The notes beneath the pieces are model-generated. The model was not told where the DNA came from. It searched no databases and saw only the letters and a program-made list of their open reading frames with translations. Made by a program: the position numbers and the translations under genes. A stretch of DNA of 7,292 nt. Origin: Bacillota bacterium. GTDB lineage: Bacteria; Bacillota; Clostridia; Christensenellales; SZUA-584. Of the stretch, positions 1 to 6,462 are shown piece after piece (the stretch's first letter is position 1; each line of letters opens with the position of its first letter). The DNA lies in contig JAEZIW010000214.1 in the NCBI GenBank assembly GCA_023436525.1, positions 1 to 7,292 on the forward strand. Reading direction: 5' to 3'.

Positions 1-880
1 AGTAAGATGACGTCGCTTTGTGGATGGTGTTGTCCGCTTTGATTTCGTTCAAAGCTGTGACTGTGCCGCCCATACCTGTGATCAGCTTGATGTCTGTACG
101 GCCCTGCTGCTCAATCGCTGTCATTGCACCCGTTACAGATTCATCGTCGTGTGTGAAAACAACGTCGATTTTGTCGTGGGCTGCGAGCAAATCGGACATC
201 GCATTAAACCCGGCTGTGCTGTTGAATTCGCCGTCGGCTTCACCGATGATCTCGATGTTGGTATACTTCGCGATCGTATCGATAAAACCTTCATATCTGG
301 ACAGATCGATAGGGATACCGGTATAGCTTCTCAGGTTAACGAGCTTGATGTTCTCCTGACCTTCAAAGAACTTGCCGATGTAATCTGCTGCCATCACGCC
401 GCAGGAATAGTTGTCTTCCGCAACAAAAGATGTGTACTTGTCAGAAGCGATGTTTCTGTCGATGATGACCGTCGGGATGCCCGCATCATAGATTTCTTCC
501 ATGATCGTTGTCAGCAACGTACCGTCGCCGGGCAGGCACGCGATCAGATCATATCCGCCGTCTTTGAATGTCGTCAGGATGTTCTGCTGATCTGCATTGT
601 CAACAGCATTCTTAACGGTCCATTCAATTTCCGTATCGCCGTCAATGACATCCTTGACAGAGGCGAGCAGGGCAGCCTGCCAAGCGTTATCAGCCGGGGG
701 CAAAGAAATGGCAACCTTCTTCACGGTGACTGCTTCTGCGGGCTCTTCAGATGGTTCTGCAGAAGCCGCGGGCGATTCTTCAGCGGGAGCCGGTGAGTCC
801 GTTGCTTTGTCATTATTTGCGCATGCTGCAAACGACAATGCCATAAGAACTGCAAGGATTAACATTAATGTCTTTTTCAT
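1..880 (-). CDS. Sugar ABC transporter substrate-binding lipoprotein (RbsB-like, periplasmic-binding protein type 1), 3' partial
   Basis: This is the extracellular receptor of the ABC importer encoded just upstream in the operon. 293 codons are visible with no stop, and the C-terminus lies beyond the left edge; the family is usually 320-360 residues. The start at 878-880 has an AGGAGG site (887-892) six bases away. Residues 1-20 are a lipoprotein signal (MKKT, hydrophobic core, SFAAC) with Cys20 as the lipid anchor; Phe at -3 is slightly off consensus. Residues 21-50 are a Pro/Ser/Glu/Ala-rich tether. The sugar-binding fold follows: AISLPPADNAW (57-67), GIPTVIIDR (134-142), AEDN (154-157), SRYEGF (194-199) and THDDESVTGA (243-252). 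Family knowledge places D141-R142, N157 and R195 at sugar-contact positions of E. coli ribose-binding protein. D245 stands where that protein has Asn190, and G271 where it has Asp215, so the ligand is probably not simply ribose. The family call is firm and the ligand unknown. Confidence 0.93.
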   Translation of the reverse strand, partial: MKKTLMLILAVLMALSFAACANNDKATDSPAPAEESPAASAEPSEEPAEAVTVKKVAISLPPADNAWQAALLASVKDVIDGDTEIEWTVKNAVDNADQQNILTTFKDGGYDLIACLPGDGTLLTTIMEEIYDAGIPTVIIDRNIASDKYTSFVAEDNYSCGVMAADYIGKFFEGQENIKLVNLRSYTGIPIDLSRYEGFIDTIAKYTNIEIIGEADGEFNSTAGFNAMSDLLAAHDKIDVVFTHDDESVTGAMTAIEQQGRTDIKLITGMGGTVTALNEIKADNTIHKATSSY

Positions 881-886
881 TTTCTT

Positions 887-892
887 CCTCCT
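887..892 (-). promoter_or_regulatory. Strong Shine-Dalgarno site of the substrate-binding protein gene
   Basis: The minus strand reads AGGAGG six bases before the ATG at 880. It is the best ribosome binding site in the operon. That fits the common need for more binding protein than membrane components even though this gene is last in the visible cluster. Confidence 0.85.
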
Positions 893-907
893 GTTTAATA
901 TGGTTTA

Positions 908-929
908 TTCATAAACAATTGTTTATGAA
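908..929. repeat. Perfect 22-bp palindrome between permease and binding-protein genes
   Basis: The half-site TTCATAAACAA is followed immediately by its exact reverse complement, TTGTTTATGAA, with no mismatch and no spacer. It sits in the 56-base gap between the permease stop codon (937-939) and the ribosome binding site of the lipoprotein gene (887-892). In RNA it could form a 9-bp stem with an AAUU loop. No U tract follows on either strand, so it is not a standard intrinsic terminator. It could be a protein-binding operator, or an mRNA hairpin that shields the upstream or downstream message from decay. Its role is unproven. Confidence 0.7.
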
Positions 930-936
930 ATTGAAA

Positions 937-1908
937 TTAATTTTTATTGCGGGCCTGAAGCAGAACCGCGATCATGATAACCGCGCCTTTGATGGCACCT
1001 GTCAGATAAGTGGATACGTCAAGCTGTATCATCATGTTGTTGACGAAGAACAGTATAACAGCACCGATGACCGTGCCATATATCGTACCGCGGCCGCCGG
1101 CCAGTGATGTACCGCCTACCAATACAGCCGTAATCGCATCAAACTCGTAGTTGGAGCCCGTCGTTGTGGAGGATACCGCCACCATTCGGGATATTTCGAT
1201 TGTACTGGCGATACCCACACATATTCCTGCAATGATGTAAGTCAGAATCTTGATTGTGTCAACCTTGATTCCTGAGTATTTCGCGGCCAGATCGTTGCAG
1301 CCAACAGCAAACACGAATGTGCCGAACTTGGTTTTTACAAGCAATATGGTCAGCAAAACGGCAACAACCAGCATGATAATGAACGGTATCGGGACGGACA
1401 AAAGGCTGCCATTACCGATTGATTTAAAAAGTGTATCCTGGTTGTTTCCTGTAACCGTGGCACCGTTCCCGATATACATCGTTATTGAACGCGCGATAAT
1501 ACCTGTTGCGAGCGTAACGATGAACGGGGGAACCTTAACCTTTGTTGTAATAATGCCGTTGATAAAGCCAAAGGCGGCAGCAACAGCGATACACACCAAA
1601 ATAGCCAAGATCAATGGGGCACCGTTTTTCTGTAAGGTCACAAGGGCCATTCCTGCCGTAGCCATTACCGGCCCGCTTGAAAGGTCGATACCGCCGGAGA
1701 TAATCACGAAAGTCATTCCCAAAGCAATGATTCCAACGATAGAGGAATTTCTGAAAATCGTCGTGATGTTATTCCAAGAGGCAAACTTACCTCCTGTCAG
1801 CATTGTGCAGATCACAAAGAGTATGATAAACACGAACACAATACTATACTTAGACCACAGATGCTTTGCTACGCCCAATTGATTCTTATTACCCTTTACA
1901 TTGTCCAT
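937..1908 (-). CDS. Sugar ABC transporter permease, RbsC/MglC-like
   Basis: This integral membrane subunit forms the translocation path for the imported sugar, probably as a homodimer since only one permease gene is present. It has 323 residues, typical for the RbsC/MglC/XylH family. A charged N-terminus (1-20) is followed by about eight to ten hydrophobic segments, the first at roughly 21-39. Family hallmarks are GMTFVIISGGIDLSSG (64-79), the cytoplasmic loop FGTFVFAVGCNDLAAKYSGI (195-214), which is the EAA-like ATPase contact region, and the C-terminal DAITAVLVGGTSLAGGRGT (257-275). The start at 1906-1908 is chosen because the minus strand has GGAGG at 1918-1922, nine bases upstream. It lies 19 bases after the ATPase gene, so the two are probably cotranscribed. 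Specificity cannot be read from this subunit. Confidence 0.95.
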   Translation of the reverse strand: MDNVKGNKNQLGVAKHLWSKYSIVFVFIILFVICTMLTGGKFASWNNITTIFRNSSIVGIIALGMTFVIISGGIDLSSGPVMATAGMALVTLQKNGAPLILAILVCIAVAAAFGFINGIITTKVKVPPFIVTLATGIIARSITMYIGNGATVTGNNQDTLFKSIGNGSLLSVPIPFIIMLVVAVLLTILLVKTKFGTFVFAVGCNDLAAKYSGIKVDTIKILTYIIAGICVGIASTIEISRMVAVSSTTTGSNYEFDAITAVLVGGTSLAGGRGTIYGTVIGAVILFFVNNMMIQLDVSTYLTGAIKGAVIMIAVLLQARNKN

Positions 1909-1927
1909 ATGGTTTTTCCTCCACTAA

Positions 1928-3418
1928 TTAACACGCATTTGTCGCATAAGACATTATTTTTTCTTCCGTACGGTCATTAAGAGTCAGCTCAGCCTTTATG
2001 GATCCTTCGTGCATAACGATAACACGTTGACAAATGCTCAGCACTTCTGTCAGATCCGAAGAGACGATAATAATCGTTTTGCCCGATTGGGAGAGCTCAT
2101 GGATAATTTTATAAATTTCTTCTCGCGCGCCGATATCGATGCCCCGTGTCGGCTCATCCAGTATGAGTATATCCGAGTCGACAAGCAGCCATTTGGCAAT
2201 TACTATTTTCTGCTGATTTCCGCCCGAAAGATTGCTGACCAGCTGCTGATGCCCTGCACAGCGGATATTAAGACGATTGATCATCTGAGCAGTGTTGTTC
2301 TTTTGCTTTGATGAACGATTAAAGAACCCCTTGTTTTTAACCTGATCGATCAGATTGATATTCTCTCTGATATCTCTTTTAATCACTACGCCCGTTTTTT
2401 GACGGTCTTCAGTGACAAATCCGATGCCGCGCTTAATAGCGGTTGCCGGAAATCTGTTGGCGATACGTTCGCCATTTAAATAAATCTCTCCGGTTCTTGT
2501 TTTACGGATGCCGAATATAAACTCCATCAGCTCGGAGCGTCCTGAGCCCACAAGGCCGGAAAACCCGAGGATTTCGCCCCGTGAAACCTTAAAGCTTACA
2601 TCTTTAAGCAGCGTATCCGTTACATGGCGAACTTCTAAAACCACATCATTGATATTGCCGGTGAAGTCCGATGCGCGCGATACATTAACCTCACGCCCCA
2701 CCATAAAGTTGGCGATCTGCTGTTCGGTCACATCCGATACTTGTTTGGTGACGATAAACTCACCATCTCGCAGCACCGTCACGCGGTCACACACATCCTT
2801 GATCTCTTTTAACCGGTGGGAGATATAGATGATGCCGATGCCCTGTTTGGCCAGACGCCGGATAAGATTAAACAGTATTTCTGTTTCTTTCAGCGTCAGC
2901 ATCGCAGTGGGCTCGTCCATAATCAGCACCTTCAAATTGAACGATATGGCTTTCGCTATTTCGACCATTTGCTTTTGCGCCGTTTTCAGGCTACTTACCT
3001 TTGCGGTGGGGCTGATGCATTCCTCGCCCAGTGAAATTAGCAGTTCTTTCGCGTCAGAATTCATTTTTTTGAAGTTAATGAGGCCATTTTTCTTTTTTGG
3101 TTCCCGCGTCAGATAAATATTTTGGGCAACCGTTAAATGCTCCATCAGGTTAAGCTCCTGATGAATCATAGAGACGCCTCTTTTTTGCAGGTCAAGCGTT
3201 TGAATATTGGGGGAAAGGTGCTCGCCGTCGAGGTAGATGTCTCCGGCATCGCTTTTGTAGACGGCGGCCAGAATTTTCATCAATGTCGATTTACCCGCAC
3301 CGTTTTCTCCGCAAAGCGCAACAACTTCACCGCGTTCAAGGCTAAAATTGACTTCAGAAAGAACTTTAACGCCGAAGAAACTCTTCGAGATATTATTCAT
3401 CTCTAATAGACTTGCCAT
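1928..3418 (-). CDS. Sugar ABC transporter ATP-binding protein with two ABC domains (RbsA/MglA-like)
   Basis: This cytoplasmic ATPase powers sugar import. At 496 residues it has the normal length for RbsA/MglA/XylG proteins, which fuse two ABC domains. Domain 1 shows Walker A GENGAGKST (37-45), Q-loop Gln87, a degenerate signature around SSLKTAQKQMVEIAKA (142-157), Walker B LIMDEPTA (165-172) and switch His201. Domain 2 shows the family's degenerate Walker A GLVGSGRSE (288-296), a canonical signature LSGGNQQK (397-404) and Walker B LILDEPT (418-424), with Ser instead of the switch histidine near 453. This asymmetry is normal in the family. The start at 3416-3418 has only a weak ribosome binding site: AAAGGA lies about 15 bases upstream and AAGAAG is nearer. 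A later ATG (codon 7) is possible but no better supported. The gap to the VOC gene is 54 bases. Confidence 0.96.
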   Translation of the reverse strand: MASLLEMNNISKSFFGVKVLSEVNFSLERGEVVALCGENGAGKSTLMKILAAVYKSDAGDIYLDGEHLSPNIQTLDLQKRGVSMIHQELNLMEHLTVAQNIYLTREPKKKNGLINFKKMNSDAKELLISLGEECISPTAKVSSLKTAQKQMVEIAKAISFNLKVLIMDEPTAMLTLKETEILFNLIRRLAKQGIGIIYISHRLKEIKDVCDRVTVLRDGEFIVTKQVSDVTEQQIANFMVGREVNVSRASDFTGNINDVVLEVRHVTDTLLKDVSFKVSRGEILGFSGLVGSGRSELMEFIFGIRKTRTGEIYLNGERIANRFPATAIKRGIGFVTEDRQKTGVVIKRDIRENINLIDQVKNKGFFNRSSKQKNNTAQMINRLNIRCAGHQQLVSNLSGGNQQKIVIAKWLLVDSDILILDEPTRGIDIGAREEIYKIIHELSQSGKTIIIVSSDLTEVLSICQRVIVMHEGSIKAELTLNDRTEEKIMSYATNAC

Positions 3419-3472
3419 CGCTTCTTTATCGTTTCCTTTCTTAAAATTGTGGTATTTACTCCGGCGCGTAAG

Positions 3473-3862
3473 TTAAAGATCTTCGCTCAGTTCAATAATC
3501 ACGCCGTTTGGATCTTTAAAAAGAAGCACATTTTTACCTAAGTGATTTAAAGCACACAGAGGAAGCGTAAATTCCACATTATTTTTTTTCAGGTGATCAT
3601 ACCATTCATTGATACCGCTTACATTAAGGGCGATATGCGCTGTTCCGGAGCTGTTTTCCGGAAGTTCATAGTACTGAATTTCTTTTTCCCAGTCAAACAA
3701 CTCAAGGGTGCAGTTGTTGTTAATCTTTAGATATACAAGAATGCTGTCACCGTTGGGAACCCGTTTTATGAGTTCAAATCCCATAACGTGCGAATAAAAT
3801 CTCACCGATTCTTCTATATCCACCGCGTTTACAGCGATATGATCCACTCCATTAATAATCAT
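3473..3862 (-). CDS. VOC-superfamily (glyoxalase/bleomycin-resistance fold) protein
   Basis: This is a small metal-binding cytoplasmic protein of 129 residues with two beta-alpha-beta-beta-beta repeats. Repeat 1 begins VDHIAVNAVDIEESVRFY (6-23) and repeat 2 begins TAHIALNVSGINEWYDHL (74-91). His8, Glu54 (in TLELF), His76 and Glu124 (in IIELSED) stand at the four positions that bind metal in glyoxalase I-type members, so a metal-dependent lyase, isomerase or epimerase is plausible. The C-terminal KDPNGVIIEL is a classic VOC ending. The start at 3860-3862 is preferred over an upstream in-frame ATG at 3905-3907: the minus strand has GGAG seven bases before it, and the longer form would run into the kinase reading frame. 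Only two bases separate it from the kinase stop, suggesting translational coupling. It may process the kinase or aldolase product, or detoxify a carbonyl by-product. The exact reaction is unknown. Confidence 0.88.
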   Translation of the reverse strand: MIINGVDHIAVNAVDIEESVRFYSHVMGFELIKRVPNGDSILVYLKINNNCTLELFDWEKEIQYYELPENSSGTAHIALNVSGINEWYDHLKKNNVEFTLPLCALNHLGKNVLLFKDPNGVIIELSEDL

Positions 3863-3864
3863 GT

Positions 3865-5409
3865 TTACTCTCCGTATGCCATTTTGTCGCCTGTTTCGGC
3901 CAGCCACTCGGCAATATACCTTGAAAGCTCGTAATACTGCCGATAGTTCTGCATTCTTTTGGTATCCGGCACAGCGATACTCTCCAAATGATGGGCTTTG
4001 TCAATCTGCGAATAATCTGACCAAAGACCAAGCCCGTATGCTGCCAGTGCCGCAGCACCCAATGAAGCGGCATTTTGATCGACGCTGGTTTTTACCATCT
4101 TCATATTAAATATATCTGCGAACATCTGCCGCCAGAATTCGCTTTTGGCACCGCCGCCAACCATCAAAAGCTCGGGTATGGAAACACCGCAGCTGTTCAG
4201 TACTGTCATGGCATACCATAAGTTGTACGTGATACCCTCGAGCGCCGCTCTGATCATATCGTTGCGTGTGTGAGATAGCTGAAGCCCCACAAACCCCCCC
4301 ACAATGTTTTTGCTCTTTTCAATCATGGCACCGCCCGCCAGGCTCGGGTTAAAAAGCAGGTTGTTGGCGCCAATAGGGGAGAGAGCGGCAAGTCCGTTCA
4401 TTTCAACATAGGCATCTTTGATTTTGCCTTGTTTTTCCTTATTGACGAGATCGGGGCAAAGCACATCCCGAACCCATCGAAAGCTGGAGCCTGCCGCAAA
4501 AATGCTGGTTGCCGATGCATACATACCGTCAATCACGTGTGCAAACACAAACGGCTTTTTCTCCGCATCCACAAGCGGCGTACTGCTCACAACAGCAATC
4601 CATGAAGACGAGCCAAGGGATATGTATGCGCGGCCGTCCTGAATACCTCTTGCACCAAGTGCCATGCAGGAGTTATCGACTCCGCCCGCTACCACCTTAA
4701 CATTTGTAGTTAAGCCAAGGGCGGCGGCGGCCTGCGGCGTGAGCTGGCCGATAACGTCGTGAGAACGAACCAATTCCGGCAGCAATTCTCTGCGTATGCC
4801 GGCTGCGCGGATATATTCCTCGTCGTAACAGTTCTTTTTGAGGTCATATAAACCGCTGCCTGACGCGTAAGAATGGTCGGTCACCATTTGGCCTGTCAAC
4901 ATCAGGTTGCAATAGTCTTTGGAACCCAGTATTTTGTGCGTTGCCGAGTAGAGGTCCGGTTCATTATCCCGATACCACATGATTTTAAAAACTGAGTAAC
5001 ACTCTGCGGGGAATCCGTTGCCCGTCTTGTTATACCATTCGGTATACGGTATTTTTTCGAAAAAATCTTTTGTCTGCTTCTTTGCCCGCGTGTCACTCCA
5101 AATCGGCGTCATGTTTCGCAGCAAATGGCCGTCTTGGTCTATCGGGACGACGCCCAAAGAGTGTCCTGAAATAGAGAGAGCCACAACGTTGGATGGATGA
5201 ACACCGCTTTTTTGCAGCAATAACTTGGTTGTGCTGCAGATTCCCTGATACCAGACGTCTGGAGCTTGTTCGTGGTAATCACTACCTGTATAAACGACAT
5301 CGTACTGGCTGAAAATATCGCAGCAGGAAGTGCCATTCACGTCGAACAGCGAAGCTTTGATACCTCCGGTACCGAGGTCATAGGCTATGATCATGTCTTT
5401 GCTGATCAT
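3865..5409 (-). CDS. FGGY-family carbohydrate kinase (xylulokinase-like)
   Basis: This cytoplasmic enzyme transfers the ATP gamma-phosphate to a sugar, ketose or polyol. It has 514 residues, normal for the FGGY family. The N-terminal domain has the nucleotide/phosphate loop YDLGTGGIKASLFD (10-23), SGHSLGVVPID (81-91), WSDTRA (104-109) and TDHSYASGSGLYDL (177-190). GGVDNS (242-247) carries Asp245, the expected catalytic base. The C-terminal domain has the ATP-site motif LMVGGGAKSEFW (415-426) and LGAAALAAYGLG (450-461). General layout is closest to xylulokinase-like members, but the xylulokinase SGQMHG signature is replaced by SGHSLG, so D-xylulose is not a safe assumption. The start at 5407-5409 has AGGAG (5420-5424) ten bases upstream, overlapping the stop codon of the aldolase gene; a later ATG at codon 6 is less well placed. 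A run of seven G lies in the coding strand at 4294-4300. Substrate unknown. Confidence 0.95.
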   Translation of the reverse strand: MISKDMIIAYDLGTGGIKASLFDVNGTSCCDIFSQYDVVYTGSDYHEQAPDVWYQGICSTTKLLLQKSGVHPSNVVALSISGHSLGVVPIDQDGHLLRNMTPIWSDTRAKKQTKDFFEKIPYTEWYNKTGNGFPAECYSVFKIMWYRDNEPDLYSATHKILGSKDYCNLMLTGQMVTDHSYASGSGLYDLKKNCYDEEYIRAAGIRRELLPELVRSHDVIGQLTPQAAAALGLTTNVKVVAGGVDNSCMALGARGIQDGRAYISLGSSSWIAVVSSTPLVDAEKKPFVFAHVIDGMYASATSIFAAGSSFRWVRDVLCPDLVNKEKQGKIKDAYVEMNGLAALSPIGANNLLFNPSLAGGAMIEKSKNIVGGFVGLQLSHTRNDMIRAALEGITYNLWYAMTVLNSCGVSIPELLMVGGGAKSEFWRQMFADIFNMKMVKTSVDQNAASLGAAALAAYGLGLWSDYSQIDKAHHLESIAVPDTKRMQNYRQYYELSRYIAEWLAETGDKMAYGE

Positions 5410-5422
5410 TGGCTGTCATCTC

Positions 5423-6091
5423 CTAACTGAAACTCTTTACAATCGTCAAAGCTGACGCAATGTTGATGCCAAAACGTTCAACGCCAATCGCCAAGAGGGC
5501 GTCGAATTCTTCTCTGGTACGGACGCCGCCAGCGGCTTTGACCTGTACTTTTCCTGCTGTCAGGCTCTTGATTTTTGCTATTCTTCCAATATTAGCGTCT
5601 CCGGGAACCCAGCCGGTTCCTGTCTTTAAAAAGTCAGCCCCGCTGTCAACGACAATGCCGCAGACATCTTCCAATTCGTTGTCTTCAAGGCAGTTTAATT
5701 CAATGATCACTTTGGTCAAAACGTGTTTTGGAGCCATTCTGATAATCTGGTTCAGCTCGTCAGCAACATAATCGAATTCCTTGTTCTTGAATTTGCCGAC
5801 GTTCATGACGATATCCATTTCCTCAACGCCGTCTTCGATTAACTGCTCTGCTTCAAGCTGTTTAACTTTTGTTTTATGGCCGCCGCCCGGAAAGCCGACC
5901 GGTGCACCAACCCTCACGTCGGGGTTGCCTTTGAGCATCTCGCTGACTGTTTTTGTCCAACAAGGTAGAGTATGAACATTGACAAAGCGATATTGCAGTG
6001 CAATATCGACCATTTCTTTTATATCCGTTATGGAGTGGTGAGTTCTTACCGCACTGATATCAATCAGTCTGGCAGCGCTTTTGGCATTCAT
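5423..6091 (-). CDS. DeoC-family (deoxyribose-phosphate aldolase-like) class I aldolase
   Basis: This is a TIM-barrel Schiff-base aldolase of 222 residues, the usual length of short bacterial DeoC. Classical DeoC splits 2-deoxyribose-5-phosphate into glyceraldehyde-3-phosphate and acetaldehyde. Conserved here are Asp11, Asp93 (MDIVMN), Lys127 (TKVIIE), the expected Schiff-base Lys156 in DFLKTGTGW (153-161) and the activating Lys185 in VKAAGGVRT (184-192). Departures from canonical DeoC include IDISAVRT (10-17) where many have IDHTALKP, GFPGGGHKTKVK (66-77), Trp161 where E. coli has Lys172, and FGINIAS (207-213) where canonical enzymes have a GASS phosphate-binding turn. A shifted substrate is therefore possible. 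It is the first gene of the operon. The start at 6089-6091 follows a ribosome binding site made of a run of eight G (6098-6105). The gene symbol is withheld because the reaction may differ from DeoC. Confidence 0.9.
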   Translation of the reverse strand: MNAKSAARLIDISAVRTHHSITDIKEMVDIALQYRFVNVHTLPCWTKTVSEMLKGNPDVRVGAPVGFPGGGHKTKVKQLEAEQLIEDGVEEMDIVMNVGKFKNKEFDYVADELNQIIRMAPKHVLTKVIIELNCLEDNELEDVCGIVVDSGADFLKTGTGWVPGDANIGRIAKIKSLTAGKVQVKAAGGVRTREEFDALLAIGVERFGINIASALTIVKSFS

Positions 6092-6097
6092 TGATTG

Positions 6098-6105
6098 CCC
6101 CCCCC
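6098..6105 (-). promoter_or_regulatory. Shine-Dalgarno site of the aldolase gene made of an eight-G run
   Basis: The minus strand reads AA followed by eight G residues, then six bases, then the ATG at 6091. It is the only ribosome-binding sequence near this start. A homopolymer here is unusual and could change length by slippage. Confidence 0.6.
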
Positions 6106-6130
6106 TTAAAAATGATACGTTCCAAAAGTT

Positions 6131-6159
6131 ATTTTATACGCAGTAAATCACAATTGCAA
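6131..6159 (-). promoter_or_regulatory. Predicted sigma-A-type promoter of the aldolase-kinase-transport operon
   Basis: The minus strand has a -35 TTGCAA (6154-6159), a 17-base spacer and a -10 TAAAAT (6131-6136); the overlapping TATAAA at 6133-6138 would give a 15-base spacer. Transcription would start near 6123-6125, leaving a leader of about 33 bases that contains the eight-G ribosome binding site. It is the best match to the consensus in the first 200 bases upstream of the operon. One CGCAGT motif (6139-6144) lies inside the spacer, so a protein bound there would block RNA polymerase. Confidence 0.6.
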
Positions 6160-6245
6160 GAACTTTTTAATAAACTGCGATGCTCAATAACTGGAAACTG
6201 CATTATTCATACATTTTTTTACAACCCTTAGAGAACAAAACTGCG
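6139..6245. repeat. Cluster of CGCAGT-type hexamers upstream of and within the operon promoter
   Basis: CGCAGT lies on the plus strand at 6139-6144. Its complement ACTGCG is at 6174-6179 and 6240-6245, and the variant ACTGCA at 6197-6202. The three latter copies share the longer core AAACTGC, and the two outer ones share AAACTGCGAT (6172-6181 and 6238-6247), 66 bases apart. Starts of the direct copies are 23 and 43 bases apart, roughly whole helical turns. They may be binding sites for a regulator of the operon promoter. Confidence 0.45.
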
Positions 6246-6432
6246 ATTCGATTGCCCAAACTTTTATTCAAAAAGTCATCATAAGATAAAAGATATTGTT
6301 TATTGTCATTTGTTGTTGTATGTTGTTATATTATATATCAAACACCCAAATGTCAATAGAAAAATAATTAATCGAGGCAGCGATTTGAGAATCAAACGAA
6401 AGGCCGGTGCTGCAGACAGTCACCAAAAGGGA

Positions 6433-6461
6433 ATGCAATAAAAGGGCTTCCAAAATTGCAT
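6433..6461. repeat. Inverted repeat ATGCAAT / ATTGCAT beside the regulator promoter
   Basis: ATGCAAT (6433-6439) and its exact reverse complement ATTGCAT (6455-6461) are separated by 15 bases, with centres 22 bases apart, about two helical turns. The right arm ends two bases before the predicted -35 of the regulator promoter. It could be a regulator site, but seven-base arms can arise by chance in AT-rich DNA. Confidence 0.3.
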
Positions 6462-6462
6462 C

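Noticed and set aside
20..796. Long plus-strand open frame (258 codons) opposite the substrate-binding protein gene
   Set aside because: It lies fully antisense to a well-supported lipoprotein gene. Its translation is rich in Cys, Arg and Asp with no recognisable family, and it has no convincing ribosome binding site. It is a mirror of the real gene.
908..929. The 22-bp palindrome as an intrinsic transcription terminator
   Set aside because: The stem is AT-rich and neither strand has a U tract after it. The following gene also belongs to the same transporter, so termination there would make little sense.
881..936. A separate promoter for the lipoprotein gene in this gap
   Set aside because: The best pairing is TTCAAT with TATGAA at 16 bases, too poor to call. 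The gap can be explained by the palindrome and the ribosome binding site.
1250..1882. Plus-strand open frame (210 codons) opposite the permease gene
   Set aside because: It is antisense to a permease with clear family motifs, and its composition reflects the complement of hydrophobic codons. No independent support.
3863..3907. Longer start for the VOC protein, adding 15 residues (MAGRNRRQ...)
   Set aside because: The extension overlaps the end of the kinase gene, is Arg-rich and unlike VOC N-termini. The downstream ATG at 3862 has a well-spaced GGAG and begins directly at the family domain.
6131..6149. TTTA-N7-TAAA over the operon -10 as a LacI-type operator
   Set aside because: Only four-base arms match and the centre is not symmetrical; in AT-rich DNA this is expected by chance.
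6370..6460. Riboswitch or structured leader upstream of the regulator gene
   Set aside because: Only short stems such as TTTGA-GAA-TCAAA could be drawn, with no known riboswitch core seen. The preferred promoter lies downstream, so the stretch may not be transcribed.
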